Source of the DNA: Clostridiales bacterium
Lineage (GTDB): Bacteria; Bacillota; Clostridia; Lachnospirales; Lachnospiraceae
Length of the DNA: 64,000 nucleotides
Direction of reading: 5' to 3'
Assembly: GCA_029010495.1 (NCBI GenBank)
Contig: JAQXKO010000012.1
Coordinates: 73,067 to 137,066 of the forward strand
How positions within the stretch are numbered: position 1 is the first letter of the stretch; each line of letters begins with the position of its first letter. Positions 1-6,410 of the stretch are shown here, in pieces. Under the pieces are notes generated by a model. The model had not been told where the DNA came from, ran no database searches, and worked only from the letters and a program-made list of their open reading frames with translations. Both the position numbers and the translations under genes were made by a program.

Positions 1-1160
1 TACCATGTGACGGAGAGCTTCTTTACAGAGGTTATGATGTTAAGGATATTATTGCCGGTTCAGCGGACCGCAAAAACATATATGAGGAGGGTGCCTTTCT
101 TTTGCTTTTCGGACACCTTCCAAACGAAGCAGAGCTGTCGGAATTTAAGGCTGTTATTGCAGAAAACATGACTCTGCCAACAAATTTTACAAGAGATGTC
201 ATCATGAAGGCTCCCGATGCAGATATTATGAGCTCCATGACAAAAAGCATACTTACGCTGGCTTCTTATGATAAACGTAAAAATGATTTGTCAATTGAAA
301 ATGTTTTGCGTCAGAGCATACAGCTGATAAGCTGCTTCCCGATGCTTGCGGTATACGGATATCATGCATACAATCACTATAAAAATGATGAAAGCATGTT
401 TATACACAGACCGGACAGTAATATGTCGATTGCTGAAAATTTCCTGAGAATGCTTCGGCCTGACAAGGAATTTACTAAGCTTGAGGCAAAGGTTCTTGAT
501 GTTGCAATGCTTCTTCATATGGAGCATGGCGGCGGTAACAATTCTACATTTACAACAAGAGTCGTAACATCTTCCGGTTCGGATACATATTCTGCTATTG
601 CGGCAGCCATGTCATCACTCAAGGGTAAACGTCATGGCGGCGCAAATCTTATGGTTATGGAAATGATGGACAATATCAAATCAAATGTTCGTGATTATGA
701 TGACGAAGAAGAGATAGCAGCATATCTTACAAAAATTGTCAGAAAAGAAGCATTTGACAGGCGGGGCCTTATATATGGAATGGGTCATGCGGTATATTCG
801 ATTTCAGATCCGAGAGAAAGAGTGTTTAAGAGCTTCGTAGAACAGCTTGCATTATCAAAGGGGAGAGACAGGGATATGCAGCTTTATTCCAATATTGAAC
901 GTCTCGCTCCGAAGGTTATCGCCGAGGAGAGGAAGATATATAAGGGCGTGAGTCCGAACGTAGATTTCTACAGCGGCTTTGTATACGAGATGATGGGAAT
1001 TCCTCGTGAATTATTTACTCCTCTTTTTGCTGTTGCGCGTATAACAGGCTGGTCTGCACACAGAATCGAAGAGCTTGTGGCAGATACTAAAATTATCAGA
1101 CCGGCATATGGAAGTCTGGTTGAAAAGAAGTCTTATGTGAAGCTTGAAAACAGAGAGTAG
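1..1160 (+). CDS. gltA: citrate synthase, 3' part (start lies outside the window)
   Basis: Condenses acetyl-CoA with oxaloacetate to citrate in the cytoplasm. The reading frame is already open at base 3 and begins inside the conserved N-terminal segment (LLYRGYDVKDI), so the first visible ATG at 102 is internal. Family landmarks are the histidine-containing HMEHGGGNNS stretch, the KRHGGAN segment, and GMGHAVYSISDPRERVFK, which carries a catalytic histidine and substrate-binding arginine. The frame ends with TAG at 1158-1160. About 386 residues are visible against the usual 430-450. No terminator is seen downstream. The next chromosomal gene before insertion of the island would have been ychF. 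Confidence 0.93.
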   Translation, partial: PCDGELLYRGYDVKDIIAGSADRKNIYEEGAFLLLFGHLPNEAELSEFKAVIAENMTLPTNFTRDVIMKAPDADIMSSMTKSILTLASYDKRKNDLSIENVLRQSIQLISCFPMLAVYGYHAYNHYKNDESMFIHRPDSNMSIAENFLRMLRPDKEFTKLEAKVLDVAMLLHMEHGGGNNSTFTTRVVTSSGSDTYSAIAAAMSSLKGKRHGGANLMVMEMMDNIKSNVRDYDDEEEIAAYLTKIVRKEAFDRRGLIYGMGHAVYSISDPRERVFKSFVEQLALSKGRDRDMQLYSNIERLAPKVIAEERKIYKGVSPNVDFYSGFVYEMMGIPRELFTPLFAVARITGWSAHRIEELVADTKIIRPAYGSLVEKKSYVKLENRE

Positions 1161-1235
1161 GAAGAAAACATTGTCAAGGTATCTGAAAAAACTGATGATT
1201 TATGGGAACTGAAGATGCTGTAATAAATCTTTATA

Positions 1236-1264
1236 TTGAGTTTTATTACAAATTATGATACAAT
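1236..1264 (+). promoter_or_regulatory. sigma-A promoter, probably the original ychF promoter
   Basis: TTGAGT (1236-1241), a 17-bp spacer and TACAAT (1259-1264), with an upstream TG giving an extended -10 (TATGATACAAT). It lies about 85 bp before the displaced ychF start codon at 1350, which is preceded by a good Shine-Dalgarno (AAAGGAG, 1335-1341). With the island in place, transcription from here runs into the island's left end rather than into ychF. Confidence 0.6.
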
Positions 1265-1347
1265 ACACGAGTTGTATTATATTTTATTATAATTATTAAT
1301 TTACGACTGTAAACATGATATACTTTGTTCACATAAAGGAGAAAATG

Positions 1348-1363
1348 ATATGAAGCTCGGCAT
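1348..1363 (+). repeat. left attachment site (attL) of the ychF island
   Basis: ATATGAAGCTCGGCAT occurs here and again at 7082-7097, where it forms the start of ychF. At this left copy the ATG (1350) is preceded by a strong ribosome binding site, and the codons MKLGM then diverge into a 27-codon dead-end frame. A 16-bp direct repeat holding the 5' end of a conserved gene, at both ends of a segment with an integrase remnant, is what site-specific tyrosine-recombinase integration leaves behind. Confidence 0.85.
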
Positions 1364-1384
1364 GACTATAATGGTTCAACGATA

Positions 1385-1675
1385 TTGTATCGTAGTATCG
1401 AAAAGAACCTTAAGAAATGGATTAAGGAAATAACAGGTAGTGTACCCAATGGGATTATTTTAGCTTGTGAGGATGCTGAAGATTGTTTGTATCTACATTC
1501 TAAAGTATGTAGGGAATACTCGATGAGTGATAAAACAATGACAAGTATTTTATGCAAAGAAAAAGATAGGATGGGCACAGGTGATATAGAGGTTATGCTG
1601 CAACTTGCTGGAGAAGAGGAGATGTATGATTATGTATTGGCTGAGCGAAAGAGGAAAAATTTAGCAACGGATTAA
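1385..1675 (+). CDS. hypothetical protein at the left end of the island, possibly 5'-truncated
   Basis: A 96-codon frame from a TTG at 1385, ending with TAA. It is a charged soluble protein (KNLKKWIKEITG, LAGEEEMYDYVLAERKRK) with no motif I recognise. The TTG has no ribosome binding site. The frame stays open back to a TGA at 1346 but has no ATG there, so the true start may have been lost when the left junction formed, or the gene may be a remnant. It reads out of frame with the displaced ychF start at 1350. Function unknown. Confidence 0.4.
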   Translation: MYRSIEKNLKKWIKEITGSVPNGIILACEDAEDCLYLHSKVCREYSMSDKTMTSILCKEKDRMGTGDIEVMLQLAGEEEMYDYVLAERKRKNLATD

Positions 1676-1786
1676 TTGAATAAATTTTATACTACAAATA
1701 TAATGACAAATCCAAAACTTTGTGTTATTCTGTTGTCAATGAATGAAAAGTAAGCGGATTCGAAAGGAATCCCGGAAAGGATAAAG

Positions 1787-1915
1787 ATGCAGACATTAAT
1801 TCGTTTTGATTATCTTAATAGTGAACCTAAGCTTGCAGCACTCGAAAGCAAAGACGAGTGGGGCTTTAGTGTTATGCGCTCATCTAAGATAAGGCAAAAA
1901 CGAAGAGATGTTTAA
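1787..1915 (+). CDS. small hypothetical protein (42 aa)
   Basis: ATG at 1787 behind a plausible Shine-Dalgarno (GGAAAGG, 1774-1780), ending with TAA at 1913-1915. The predicted product begins MQTLIRFDYLN, contains an acidic middle (ESKDEWGF) and ends in a basic tail (KIRQKRRDV). A terminator-like hairpin follows within 40 bp, which supports a real short transcript. No family is recognised. It may be a fragment of a larger island gene. Confidence 0.35.
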   Translation: MQTLIRFDYLNSEPKLAALESKDEWGFSVMRSSKIRQKRRDV

Positions 1916-1952
1916 AACACAATTTGATTGTGATATAAATTATGTTTTCGAT

Positions 1953-1986
1953 TACCGCTTACTCTTGATGGGTAGGCGGTTTTTTT
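1953..1986 (+). terminator. intrinsic terminator
   Basis: ACCGCTTAC (1953-1961) pairs with GTAGGCGGT (1972-1980) with one G-U wobble, and a run of T residues follows to 1986. It would stop transcripts of the small genes at the island's left end before the tRNA-Lys/rtcB unit. Confidence 0.7.
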
Positions 1987-1991
1987 GCGAA

Positions 1992-2123
1992 TAAAACTAA
2001 AACAGTGAAATAATGATTATTGCTGACAAGAATTTATTCTTGATAAACAATAAGCATTATTTCACTGTCGCGGCTAACGCGACGAAATAAATTTGCAAAG
2101 CAAATTTATGTGTTTTAGTTTTA
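1992..2123. repeat. cloverleaf-forming palindromic element with three nested hairpins
   Basis: A perfect 12-bp outer inverted repeat (1992-2003 with 2112-2123) encloses three perfect hairpins. Arm 1: 2002-2015 with 2055-2068, itself containing TTATTG/CAATAA and CAAGAAT/ATTCTTG stems. Arm 2: GTCGCG with CGCGAC (2067-2072 and 2078-2083). Arm 3: ATAAATTTGC with GCAAATTTAT (2087-2096 and 2100-2109). The array is symmetric on both strands and non-coding. It sits between the terminator at 1953 and tRNA-Lys. It resembles a MITE/REP-like element or an insertion hot spot. No second copy was seen in the window. Confidence 0.75.
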
Positions 2124-2143
2124 GATAATTAGTTAAGATGATT

Positions 2144-2216
2144 GCTCCATTAGCTCAGTTGGTAGAGCATCTGACTTTTAATCAGAGAGTCGGGAGTTCA
2201 AGTCTCCTGTGGGGCA
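2144..2216 (+). tRNA. tRNA-Lys (anticodon UUU)
   Basis: A 73-nt cloverleaf. Acceptor GCTCCAT pairs with GTGGGGC (two wobbles), the D arm is canonical (GCTCAGTTGGTAGAGC), the anticodon stem is TCTGA/TCAGA with loop CTTTTAA (anticodon TTT), and the T arm is GGGAG-TTCAAGT-CTCCT. The discriminator base is A at 2216 and CCA is not encoded. It lies 31 bp upstream of rtcB inside the island and could be cotranscribed with it. Unlike the Ser-like sequence further on, it looks fully functional. Confidence 0.93.
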
Positions 2217-2247
2217 CTGTCCAATGAATATTTTCGGAAAGTGAGGA

Positions 2248-3468
2248 ATGAAAATGGATTCTATTGAAATTAAAGGAAAAGTAAACACAGCTATCTGCTA
2301 CGCAAAGGTAGTAGAAGATGAAGCCATCGAGCAGGTAAGACGCATGTGCGATTATCCTATGACTGAAGGCTCAAAGATTAGAATTATGCCAGATGTTCAT
2401 GCCGGTAAGGGCTGTACTATAGGTACCACAATGACTATCACAGATAAGGCTGTACCTAATGTTGTTGGAGTAGATATCGGATGTGGTATGTATACAGTTA
2501 GCCTTGGTAAGGTTGACATTGATTTTGAAAAGGTAGATGAAGTAGCTCATTATATTCCTTCGGGAATGAATACATGGGAAGGAAGAATTGAAAAGTTCGA
2601 TTTTACCGACCTCAAATGCTACAGAAATTTAAAGATGGTTCAGAGATTGAAGAAATCTTTAGGTACTCTTGGTGGAGGTAATCACTTTATTGAGATTGAT
2701 GAGGCAAACGATGGCACAAAGTATCTTATTATTCACTCTGGTTCAAGAAACCTTGGCAAGCAGGTAGCTGAGTACTATCAGCAGCTAGCTTGTGATCTTG
2801 ATAAAGGCATTGGTGAGTATTTAGAGGCAAGAGAGGAGCTAATCAGAACCTACAAAGAGCAGGGACGTAGAAATGAAATACAAGAAGCGTTAAAGCAGTT
2901 AAAGTGGGAAAAGTATGAGGGTGCAACTAATATGCCTCAGGATTTATGTTATCTGTCAGGCAAATATCTTGATGATTACTTACACGATGTTGAGATATGC
3001 CAGGCATTTGCCAAAAGATCAAGAGAACTTATGGCTGAGATTATTTTAGTAAGAACTGGAATGACCGGTTATGATGCATTTCATACTATTCATAATTACA
3101 TTGATACAGAAGAAATGATATTAAGAAAGGGCGCAATTGCGGCTCATAAAGGTGAAAAAGTGCTGATTCCAATTAATATGAGAGATGGAAGTGTATTGGC
3201 AATCGGTAAGGGCAATCCAGAGTGGAATTTTTCAGCACCACATGGCGCAGGAAGAATTATGTCTAGAGGTAAGGCAAAAGCTGAACTTAGCTTAGACGAG
3301 TACAAAGAAACTATGAAGGGTATTTATACCACTTCAGTTAATGAAAATACATTGGACGAGGCACCTATGGCCTATAAGAGCCTTGAAGACATCATTGATG
3401 TTATCAAGGAGTCTGTAGATGTTATAGATGTCATGAAACCTATATACAACTTTAAAGCCTCGGAGTAG
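2248..3468 (+). CDS. rtcB: RNA-splicing ligase RtcB
   Basis: GTP- and Mn2+-dependent ligase joining RNA 2',3'-cyclic phosphate or 3'-phosphate ends to 5'-OH ends, as left by many tRNA-cleaving toxins. The 406 residues match the usual RtcB length. Visible motifs are PDVHAGKGC (49-56), VDIGCG with the metal-binding Asp and Cys (D76, C79), GGGNHFIEI, IHSGSRNLG, GKGN, and APHGAGR with the histidine that is guanylylated (H332), then a C-terminal DEAPMAYK. ATG 2254 fits the Shine-Dalgarno (GTGAGG, 2241-2246) better than ATG 2248, so the protein may be two residues shorter. It is flanked by tRNA genes and followed by a regulator. No RtcA or archease gene is adjacent. Confidence 0.96.
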   Translation: MKMDSIEIKGKVNTAICYAKVVEDEAIEQVRRMCDYPMTEGSKIRIMPDVHAGKGCTIGTTMTITDKAVPNVVGVDIGCGMYTVSLGKVDIDFEKVDEVAHYIPSGMNTWEGRIEKFDFTDLKCYRNLKMVQRLKKSLGTLGGGNHFIEIDEANDGTKYLIIHSGSRNLGKQVAEYYQQLACDLDKGIGEYLEAREELIRTYKEQGRRNEIQEALKQLKWEKYEGATNMPQDLCYLSGKYLDDYLHDVEICQAFAKRSRELMAEIILVRTGMTGYDAFHTIHNYIDTEEMILRKGAIAAHKGEKVLIPINMRDGSVLAIGKGNPEWNFSAPHGAGRIMSRGKAKAELSLDEYKETMKGIYTTSVNENTLDEAPMAYKSLEDIIDVIKESVDVIDVMKPIYNFKASE

Positions 3469-3471
3469 TGT

Positions 3472-3534
3472 AAAGCCTGGCAGATGTGATTGCTGGGTGC
3501 TTGCACCTGGGCAATCATATTCTGACAGTGCTTT
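3472..3534 (+). other. long imperfect hairpin between rtcB and the regulator gene
   Basis: AAAGC (3472-3476) pairs with GCTTT (3530-3534). Inside it CTGGCAG faces CTGACAG with one mismatch, ATGTGATTGC faces GCAATCATAT with one wobble, and the tip is GGTGC-TT-GCACC. No T run follows, so it is not a standard terminator. A second, weaker inverted repeat (TTAAGC with GCTTAA) lies at about 3550-3585. These could be mRNA processing or stability elements separating rtcB from the downstream regulator-tRNA message. Confidence 0.6.
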
Positions 3535-3631
3535 ATATTCGAAGAATGTTAAGCGAACAGTAGCGTAGCGGATGCGAGCTTAAGGCACTACGAAGAGTAT
3601 GTTTCCCTCACGAGGCAGAACGGAGGAAAAC

Positions 3632-3886
3632 ATGTTTAATATGCCAACAATTGATATGCCTTCTACAGGAAGAAATATAGTACGTTTACGTAAGGCTGCT
3701 GGTTTGTCTGTAAGAGATATCCAGGACATCTTTGGATTCTCAACGCCACAGGCAATTTACAAGTGGCAGTACGGAACAGCCATGCCAACATTAGATAACT
3801 TGGTTGTTTTAGCAGCATTATTTGACGTATCTGTTGATCAGATTCTTGTAGTTGACAGAGACGTAAACGTGCGTTTGCGTCCATGA
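3632..3886 (+). CDS. XRE-family helix-turn-helix transcriptional regulator
   Basis: An 84-residue protein that is essentially one Cro/C1-type HTH domain: GRNIVRLRKAAGLSVRDIQDI, then a recognition-helix region STPQAIYKWQYG, then MPTLDNLVVLAALFDVSVDQIL. I chose ATG 3632 because AGGAGG-like CGGAGG lies just upstream (3621-3626). An in-frame ATG at 3599 lacks such a site. It lies between rtcB and a tRNA run and is the only regulator on the island, so it probably controls the rtcB/tRNA or RlaP genes (inference). It has no sensor domain. Confidence 0.85.
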   Translation: MFNMPTIDMPSTGRNIVRLRKAAGLSVRDIQDIFGFSTPQAIYKWQYGTAMPTLDNLVVLAALFDVSVDQILVVDRDVNVRLRP

Positions 3887-3900
3887 ATGAAAAACAGAAA

Positions 3901-3921
3901 AGGCTGATGGTTTATCAGCCT
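3901..3921 (+). other. perfect hairpin before the tRNA run
   Basis: AGGCTGAT (3901-3908) and ATCAGCCT (3914-3921) form an 8-bp perfect stem with a 5-nt loop. It begins 15 bp after the regulator's stop codon and ends 5 bp before tRNA-Glu. No T run follows. It may be an RNA-processing site separating mRNA from tRNAs. Confidence 0.55.
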
Positions 3922-3926
3922 GATAA

Positions 3927-3999
3927 GGCCCCCTGGTCTAAAGGTTAGGACACAGCCCTTTCAAGGCTGGGATGCTCGGTTCAAGTCCGGCGGGGGTCA
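3927..3999 (+). tRNA. tRNA-Glu (anticodon UUC), slightly degenerate
   Basis: A 73-nt cloverleaf. Acceptor GGCCCCC pairs with GGGGGTC, the D arm is GTC/GAC-like, the anticodon stem CAGCC/GGCTG is perfect with loop CTTTCAA (anticodon TTC), and the discriminator is A (3999). The T stem CTCGG/CCGGC contains a C-C mismatch at its base and a wobble, which is unusual for a housekeeping tRNA-Glu. No CCA is encoded. Only 3 nt separate it from the following tRNA-Tyr, so the two are surely processed from one precursor. Confidence 0.82.
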
Positions 4000-4002
4000 T
4001 AT

Positions 4003-4084
4003 GGGTAGGTCACATAGTGGCAATTGTAGCGGGCTGTAAACCCGCCGACTTCGGTCTACGTTGGTTCGAGTCCAACCCTACCCA
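4003..4084 (+). tRNA. tRNA-Tyr (anticodon GUA)
   Basis: An 82-nt class II cloverleaf. Acceptor GGGTAGG/CCTACCC is perfect, the anticodon stem GCGGG/CCCGC is perfect with loop CTGTAAA (anticodon GTA at 4036-4038), the variable arm is long (CGACTTCGGTCTAC), and the T arm GTTGG-TTCGAGT-CCAAC is perfect with discriminator A. The D arm is atypical: a short ACA/TGT stem around a 10-nt loop. The GUA anticodon is of the kind modified to queuosine. It is tightly packed after tRNA-Glu. Confidence 0.85.
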
Positions 4085-4089
4085 TTCAT

Positions 4090-4176
4090 GTTTGTGTGTC
4101 CGAGTTGGTTTAAGGTGCCACCCATTAAGGAGGGTGCGCGAGAAATTGCATCGAGAGTTCGAACTCTTGGCAAACG
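4090..4176 (+). tRNA. aberrant class II tRNA-like sequence (Ser-like, isotype uncertain)
   Basis: About 87 nt with tRNA-Ser hallmarks: the TGTCCGAGT D region, a long variable arm and discriminator G (4176). It departs from a working tRNA in three ways. Acceptor GTTTGTG/GGCAAAC has a G-G mismatch next to a wobble. Anticodon stem CACCC/GGGTG encloses an 8-nt loop (ATTAAGGA, 4124-4131) instead of 7. The T stem GAGAG/CTCTT closes a 6-nt loop (TTCGAA). No unambiguous anticodon can be read: TAA or AAG, both Leu-type, are possible. It is either a decayed tRNA or a tRNA mimic. A terminator follows directly. Confidence 0.6.
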
Positions 4177-4183
4177 TTATTTG

Positions 4184-4216
4184 CCTCTAATCAAATTTGG
4201 TTAGGGGTATTTTTTT
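4184..4216 (+). terminator. intrinsic terminator after the tRNA run
   Basis: CCTCTAA (4184-4190) pairs with TTAGGGG (4201-4207) with one wobble, around an internal CAAATTTG palindrome, and is followed by seven T residues. It ends the transcript holding the regulator and three tRNAs and separates it from the RlaP genes. Confidence 0.8.
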
Positions 4217-4314
4217 ATTGAAGGTCGCTATGTGGTCCTGACATGTGCGATAATTATAATGTCGTTTAAAATAAAACAAAAAAATATGAAAAAACTTGAA
4301 AAATGACAAATGAA

Positions 4315-4345
4315 TTAACATAAAAATAGGTTTATAGTGTATAAT
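4315..4345 (+). promoter_or_regulatory. promoter of the RlaP gene pair
   Basis: A perfect TATAAT at 4340-4345. The best -35 is TTAACA at 4315-4320 with a long 19-bp spacer. A Shine-Dalgarno (TAGGAG, 4358-4363) and ATG 4375 follow. The suboptimal spacing could mean activation by a regulator. Confidence 0.5.
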
Positions 4346-4374
4346 AGAACATATTTATAGGAGATAGAAAAGCT

Positions 4375-5394
4375 ATGAATTATTCAGATATATTAAAAGC
4401 GAAAGAGTATGATTTTATAAGAACTGATGAGCATCTTGGCAAGCATGTGATATTGCTTGGTCTTGCTGGTAGTTATTCTTATGGAACGAATATCGATGGC
4501 AGTGATATTGATGTACGTGGTGTTACACTTAACCGCAAATCAGACATTATCGGATTGACTCAGTACGAGCAGTATGTTGATGAGAAAACAGACACATGTA
4601 TTTACACCTTTAACAAGATTATATCACTATTACTTAGTTGCAATCCGAATACAATAGAATTACTTGGTCTTAATCCAGAGCATTATTTATATCTCAATGA
4701 TATTGGTCAGATGCTTCTTGATAACAAGAAGCTCTTTCTGTCAAAGAGAGCGATTAATTCATTTGGTGGATATGCTGATGCACAGCTTAGAAGGTTACAG
4801 AATGCTCTTGCAAGAGATTCATTTCCTCAGGCAGAAAGAGAGAAGCATATATATAATTCTGTTAAGAATTCAATGCATGATTTTAACACTCAATTCAATA
4901 ACTTTTATGGTGGTTCACTGAATATATATGTTGATGATGCAGTTACACCGGAGCTTGATAAAGAGATATTTGTAAATGCTGATCTTAAGCATTTTCCTCT
5001 TCGTGATTATACAAGTATGTTCAATATCATGACCAATGTTGTAAGAGAGTATGATCGTCTTGGCAAGCGAAATAGAAAGAAGGATGATGCTCATCTTAAT
5101 AAACATGCTATGCACCTTGTAAGATTGTTTATGATGGCACTTGATATTTTGGAAAAGGGCGAGATAAACACTAATAGAACCAAGGAGCATGATCTCTTGA
5201 TGGATATTCGTTTTGGTAAATTCCAAAAGGAAGATGGTACTTACAGAGACGAATTTTATGAGATGTTATCCGATTACGAAAATAAACTTCACTATGCAGC
5301 AGAGCATACAGAACTTCCGGATGAACCTGATATGGATAAGGTTCAAGAACTTGTAATGACAGTAAACGAAAGAGTTGTTAGAGATGAAATATGA
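4375..5394 (+). CDS. RlaP/YcgL-type nucleotidyltransferase (first of two)
   Basis: A 339-residue member of the DNA polymerase beta-like nucleotidyltransferase superfamily (PF10127, YcgL/RlaP). The signature is near the N-terminus: GSYSYG at 32-37 and SDID at 43-46, with the two metal-binding aspartates, then VRGV. A further family-typical segment follows (NPNTIELLGL at about 95-104). Comparative genomics has linked RlaP proteins to RtcB-type RNA repair, where nucleotide addition to damaged RNA ends is proposed. The substrate is not experimentally settled as far as I know. It overlaps the second RlaP gene by 11 bp, so the two are translationally coupled. Confidence 0.85.
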   Translation: MNYSDILKAKEYDFIRTDEHLGKHVILLGLAGSYSYGTNIDGSDIDVRGVTLNRKSDIIGLTQYEQYVDEKTDTCIYTFNKIISLLLSCNPNTIELLGLNPEHYLYLNDIGQMLLDNKKLFLSKRAINSFGGYADAQLRRLQNALARDSFPQAEREKHIYNSVKNSMHDFNTQFNNFYGGSLNIYVDDAVTPELDKEIFVNADLKHFPLRDYTSMFNIMTNVVREYDRLGKRNRKKDDAHLNKHAMHLVRLFMMALDILEKGEINTNRTKEHDLLMDIRFGKFQKEDGTYRDEFYEMLSDYENKLHYAAEHTELPDEPDMDKVQELVMTVNERVVRDEI

Positions 5395-6181
5395 TGATTT
5401 TGAAGGTTCAGTAAATGAACTGATTATGATGAAAATAAAGGAAATCGAAGAGAAGGAAAACATCAAAGTTCTTCATGTAATTGAATCTGGTAGTAGAGCC
5501 TGGGGCTTTGCTTCGCCAGATAGTGATTATGATGTTAGATTTATTTATGCCAGAAATAAGGACTTTTATCTTAGACTTAGAGAAACAAAGGATTATATTG
5601 ACTGGGAACTTAACGAAGTTCTTGATATCAATGGTTGGGATATAAAGAAAGCTTTGCAGCATTTCCACAAAAGCAATGCAACCCTTTATGAATGGGCCAA
5701 TTCACCGGTAGTGTATTATACAACGGATGAATGGAAGCAGATATATGATGCTGTGGCTATGAAGTATTTCTCTGTTAAATCATGTATGTATCATTACTAT
5801 GGTACAGCTAATAAAAATTATCATGAATATTTGCTTGATGATATGGTCAAATACAAGAAATACTTTTATGTGTTAAGACCAATTCTAGCATGTAAGTGGA
5901 TTGAAGAGAAAAAATGTCCACCACCAGTATTATTTGATGATTTGCTAAGTTCAGTTCTTGAGGATGATATGAAAGATGCAGTAACAGAACTTCTTGTCAA
6001 GAAAGTTACTATGTCTGAAGCTGATAAGGCTCCAAGAATTGATAATATTAATGATTATATTGTTAAGAATATTGATTATTACAAGAATCTCTTAGAAAGT
6101 ATGGAAGACGATAAGAATCCTGACTGGGATGATTTGGAGCAGGTGTTTAGGGGAATCGTTTTGACGAAAGATATGATGTAA
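5384..6181 (+). CDS. RlaP/YcgL-type nucleotidyltransferase (second of two)
   Basis: A 265-residue paralogue in the same superfamily with a more canonical active site: GSRAWG at 36-41 and SDYD at 47-50, followed by VRFIY. It is followed by the family's DWELNEVLDINGWDIKKAL segment and the ATLYEWANSPVVY helix region. I chose ATG 5384, 11 bp inside the previous gene, over the TTG at 5375. With its neighbour it forms a two-gene operon, so the enzymes may act on different RNA ends or as a heteromer (inference). The end of the gene abuts a truncated excisionase frame. Confidence 0.87.
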   Translation: MKYDDFEGSVNELIMMKIKEIEEKENIKVLHVIESGSRAWGFASPDSDYDVRFIYARNKDFYLRLRETKDYIDWELNEVLDINGWDIKKALQHFHKSNATLYEWANSPVVYYTTDEWKQIYDAVAMKYFSVKSCMYHYYGTANKNYHEYLLDDMVKYKKYFYVLRPILACKWIEEKKCPPPVLFDDLLSSVLEDDMKDAVTELLVKKVTMSEADKAPRIDNINDYIVKNIDYYKNLLESMEDDKNPDWDDLEQVFRGIVLTKDMM

Positions 6182-6187
6182 ATAAAG

Positions 6188-6301
6188 ATGAATGAATTAC
6201 TTAGAACTCCTAGATGCCCATTTATAGTTTACAATGATACAAAGAAACTGGTTAAGCGTATTGAGCTCGAAAAGTACATAGAAAAAAACAGAGTAATTTG
6301 A
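6188..6301 (+). pseudogene. xis: remnant of a Tn916-type excisionase (C-terminal half)
   Basis: A 37-residue frame with PRCPFIVYNDTKKLVKR and LEKYIEKN matches the C-terminal half of the small excisionases that precede integrase genes in Tn916-like elements (consensus of the CPFVLW...KRLIKRKKFEEYL type, from memory). The N-terminal HTH half is missing, apparently replaced by the end of the RlaP gene 6 bp upstream. Its position directly before the integrase remnant supports the assignment. Confidence 0.6.
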
Positions 6302-6310
6302 GTAAAATTA

Positions 6311-6339
6311 TTGAGTTATAAGGCGTTGTGTGATATAAT
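6311..6339 (+). promoter_or_regulatory. promoter before the integrase remnant
   Basis: TTGAGT (6311-6316), a 17-bp spacer and a perfect TATAAT (6334-6339). The integrase frame starts 72 bp further on behind GGAGGA. Confidence 0.6.
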
Positions 6340-6410
6340 TACTCTGTCCTATTGGGCTCAATCTAAATTTAGAACAATTTTAAAAAGGTGAATTTAGATG
6401 GAGGAATTAT

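Noticed and set aside
3972-4190. 72-codon open frame over the tRNA run
   Set aside because: It overlaps tRNA-Glu, tRNA-Tyr and the tRNA-like sequence throughout; the frame is a by-product of the tRNA bases and has no ribosome binding site.
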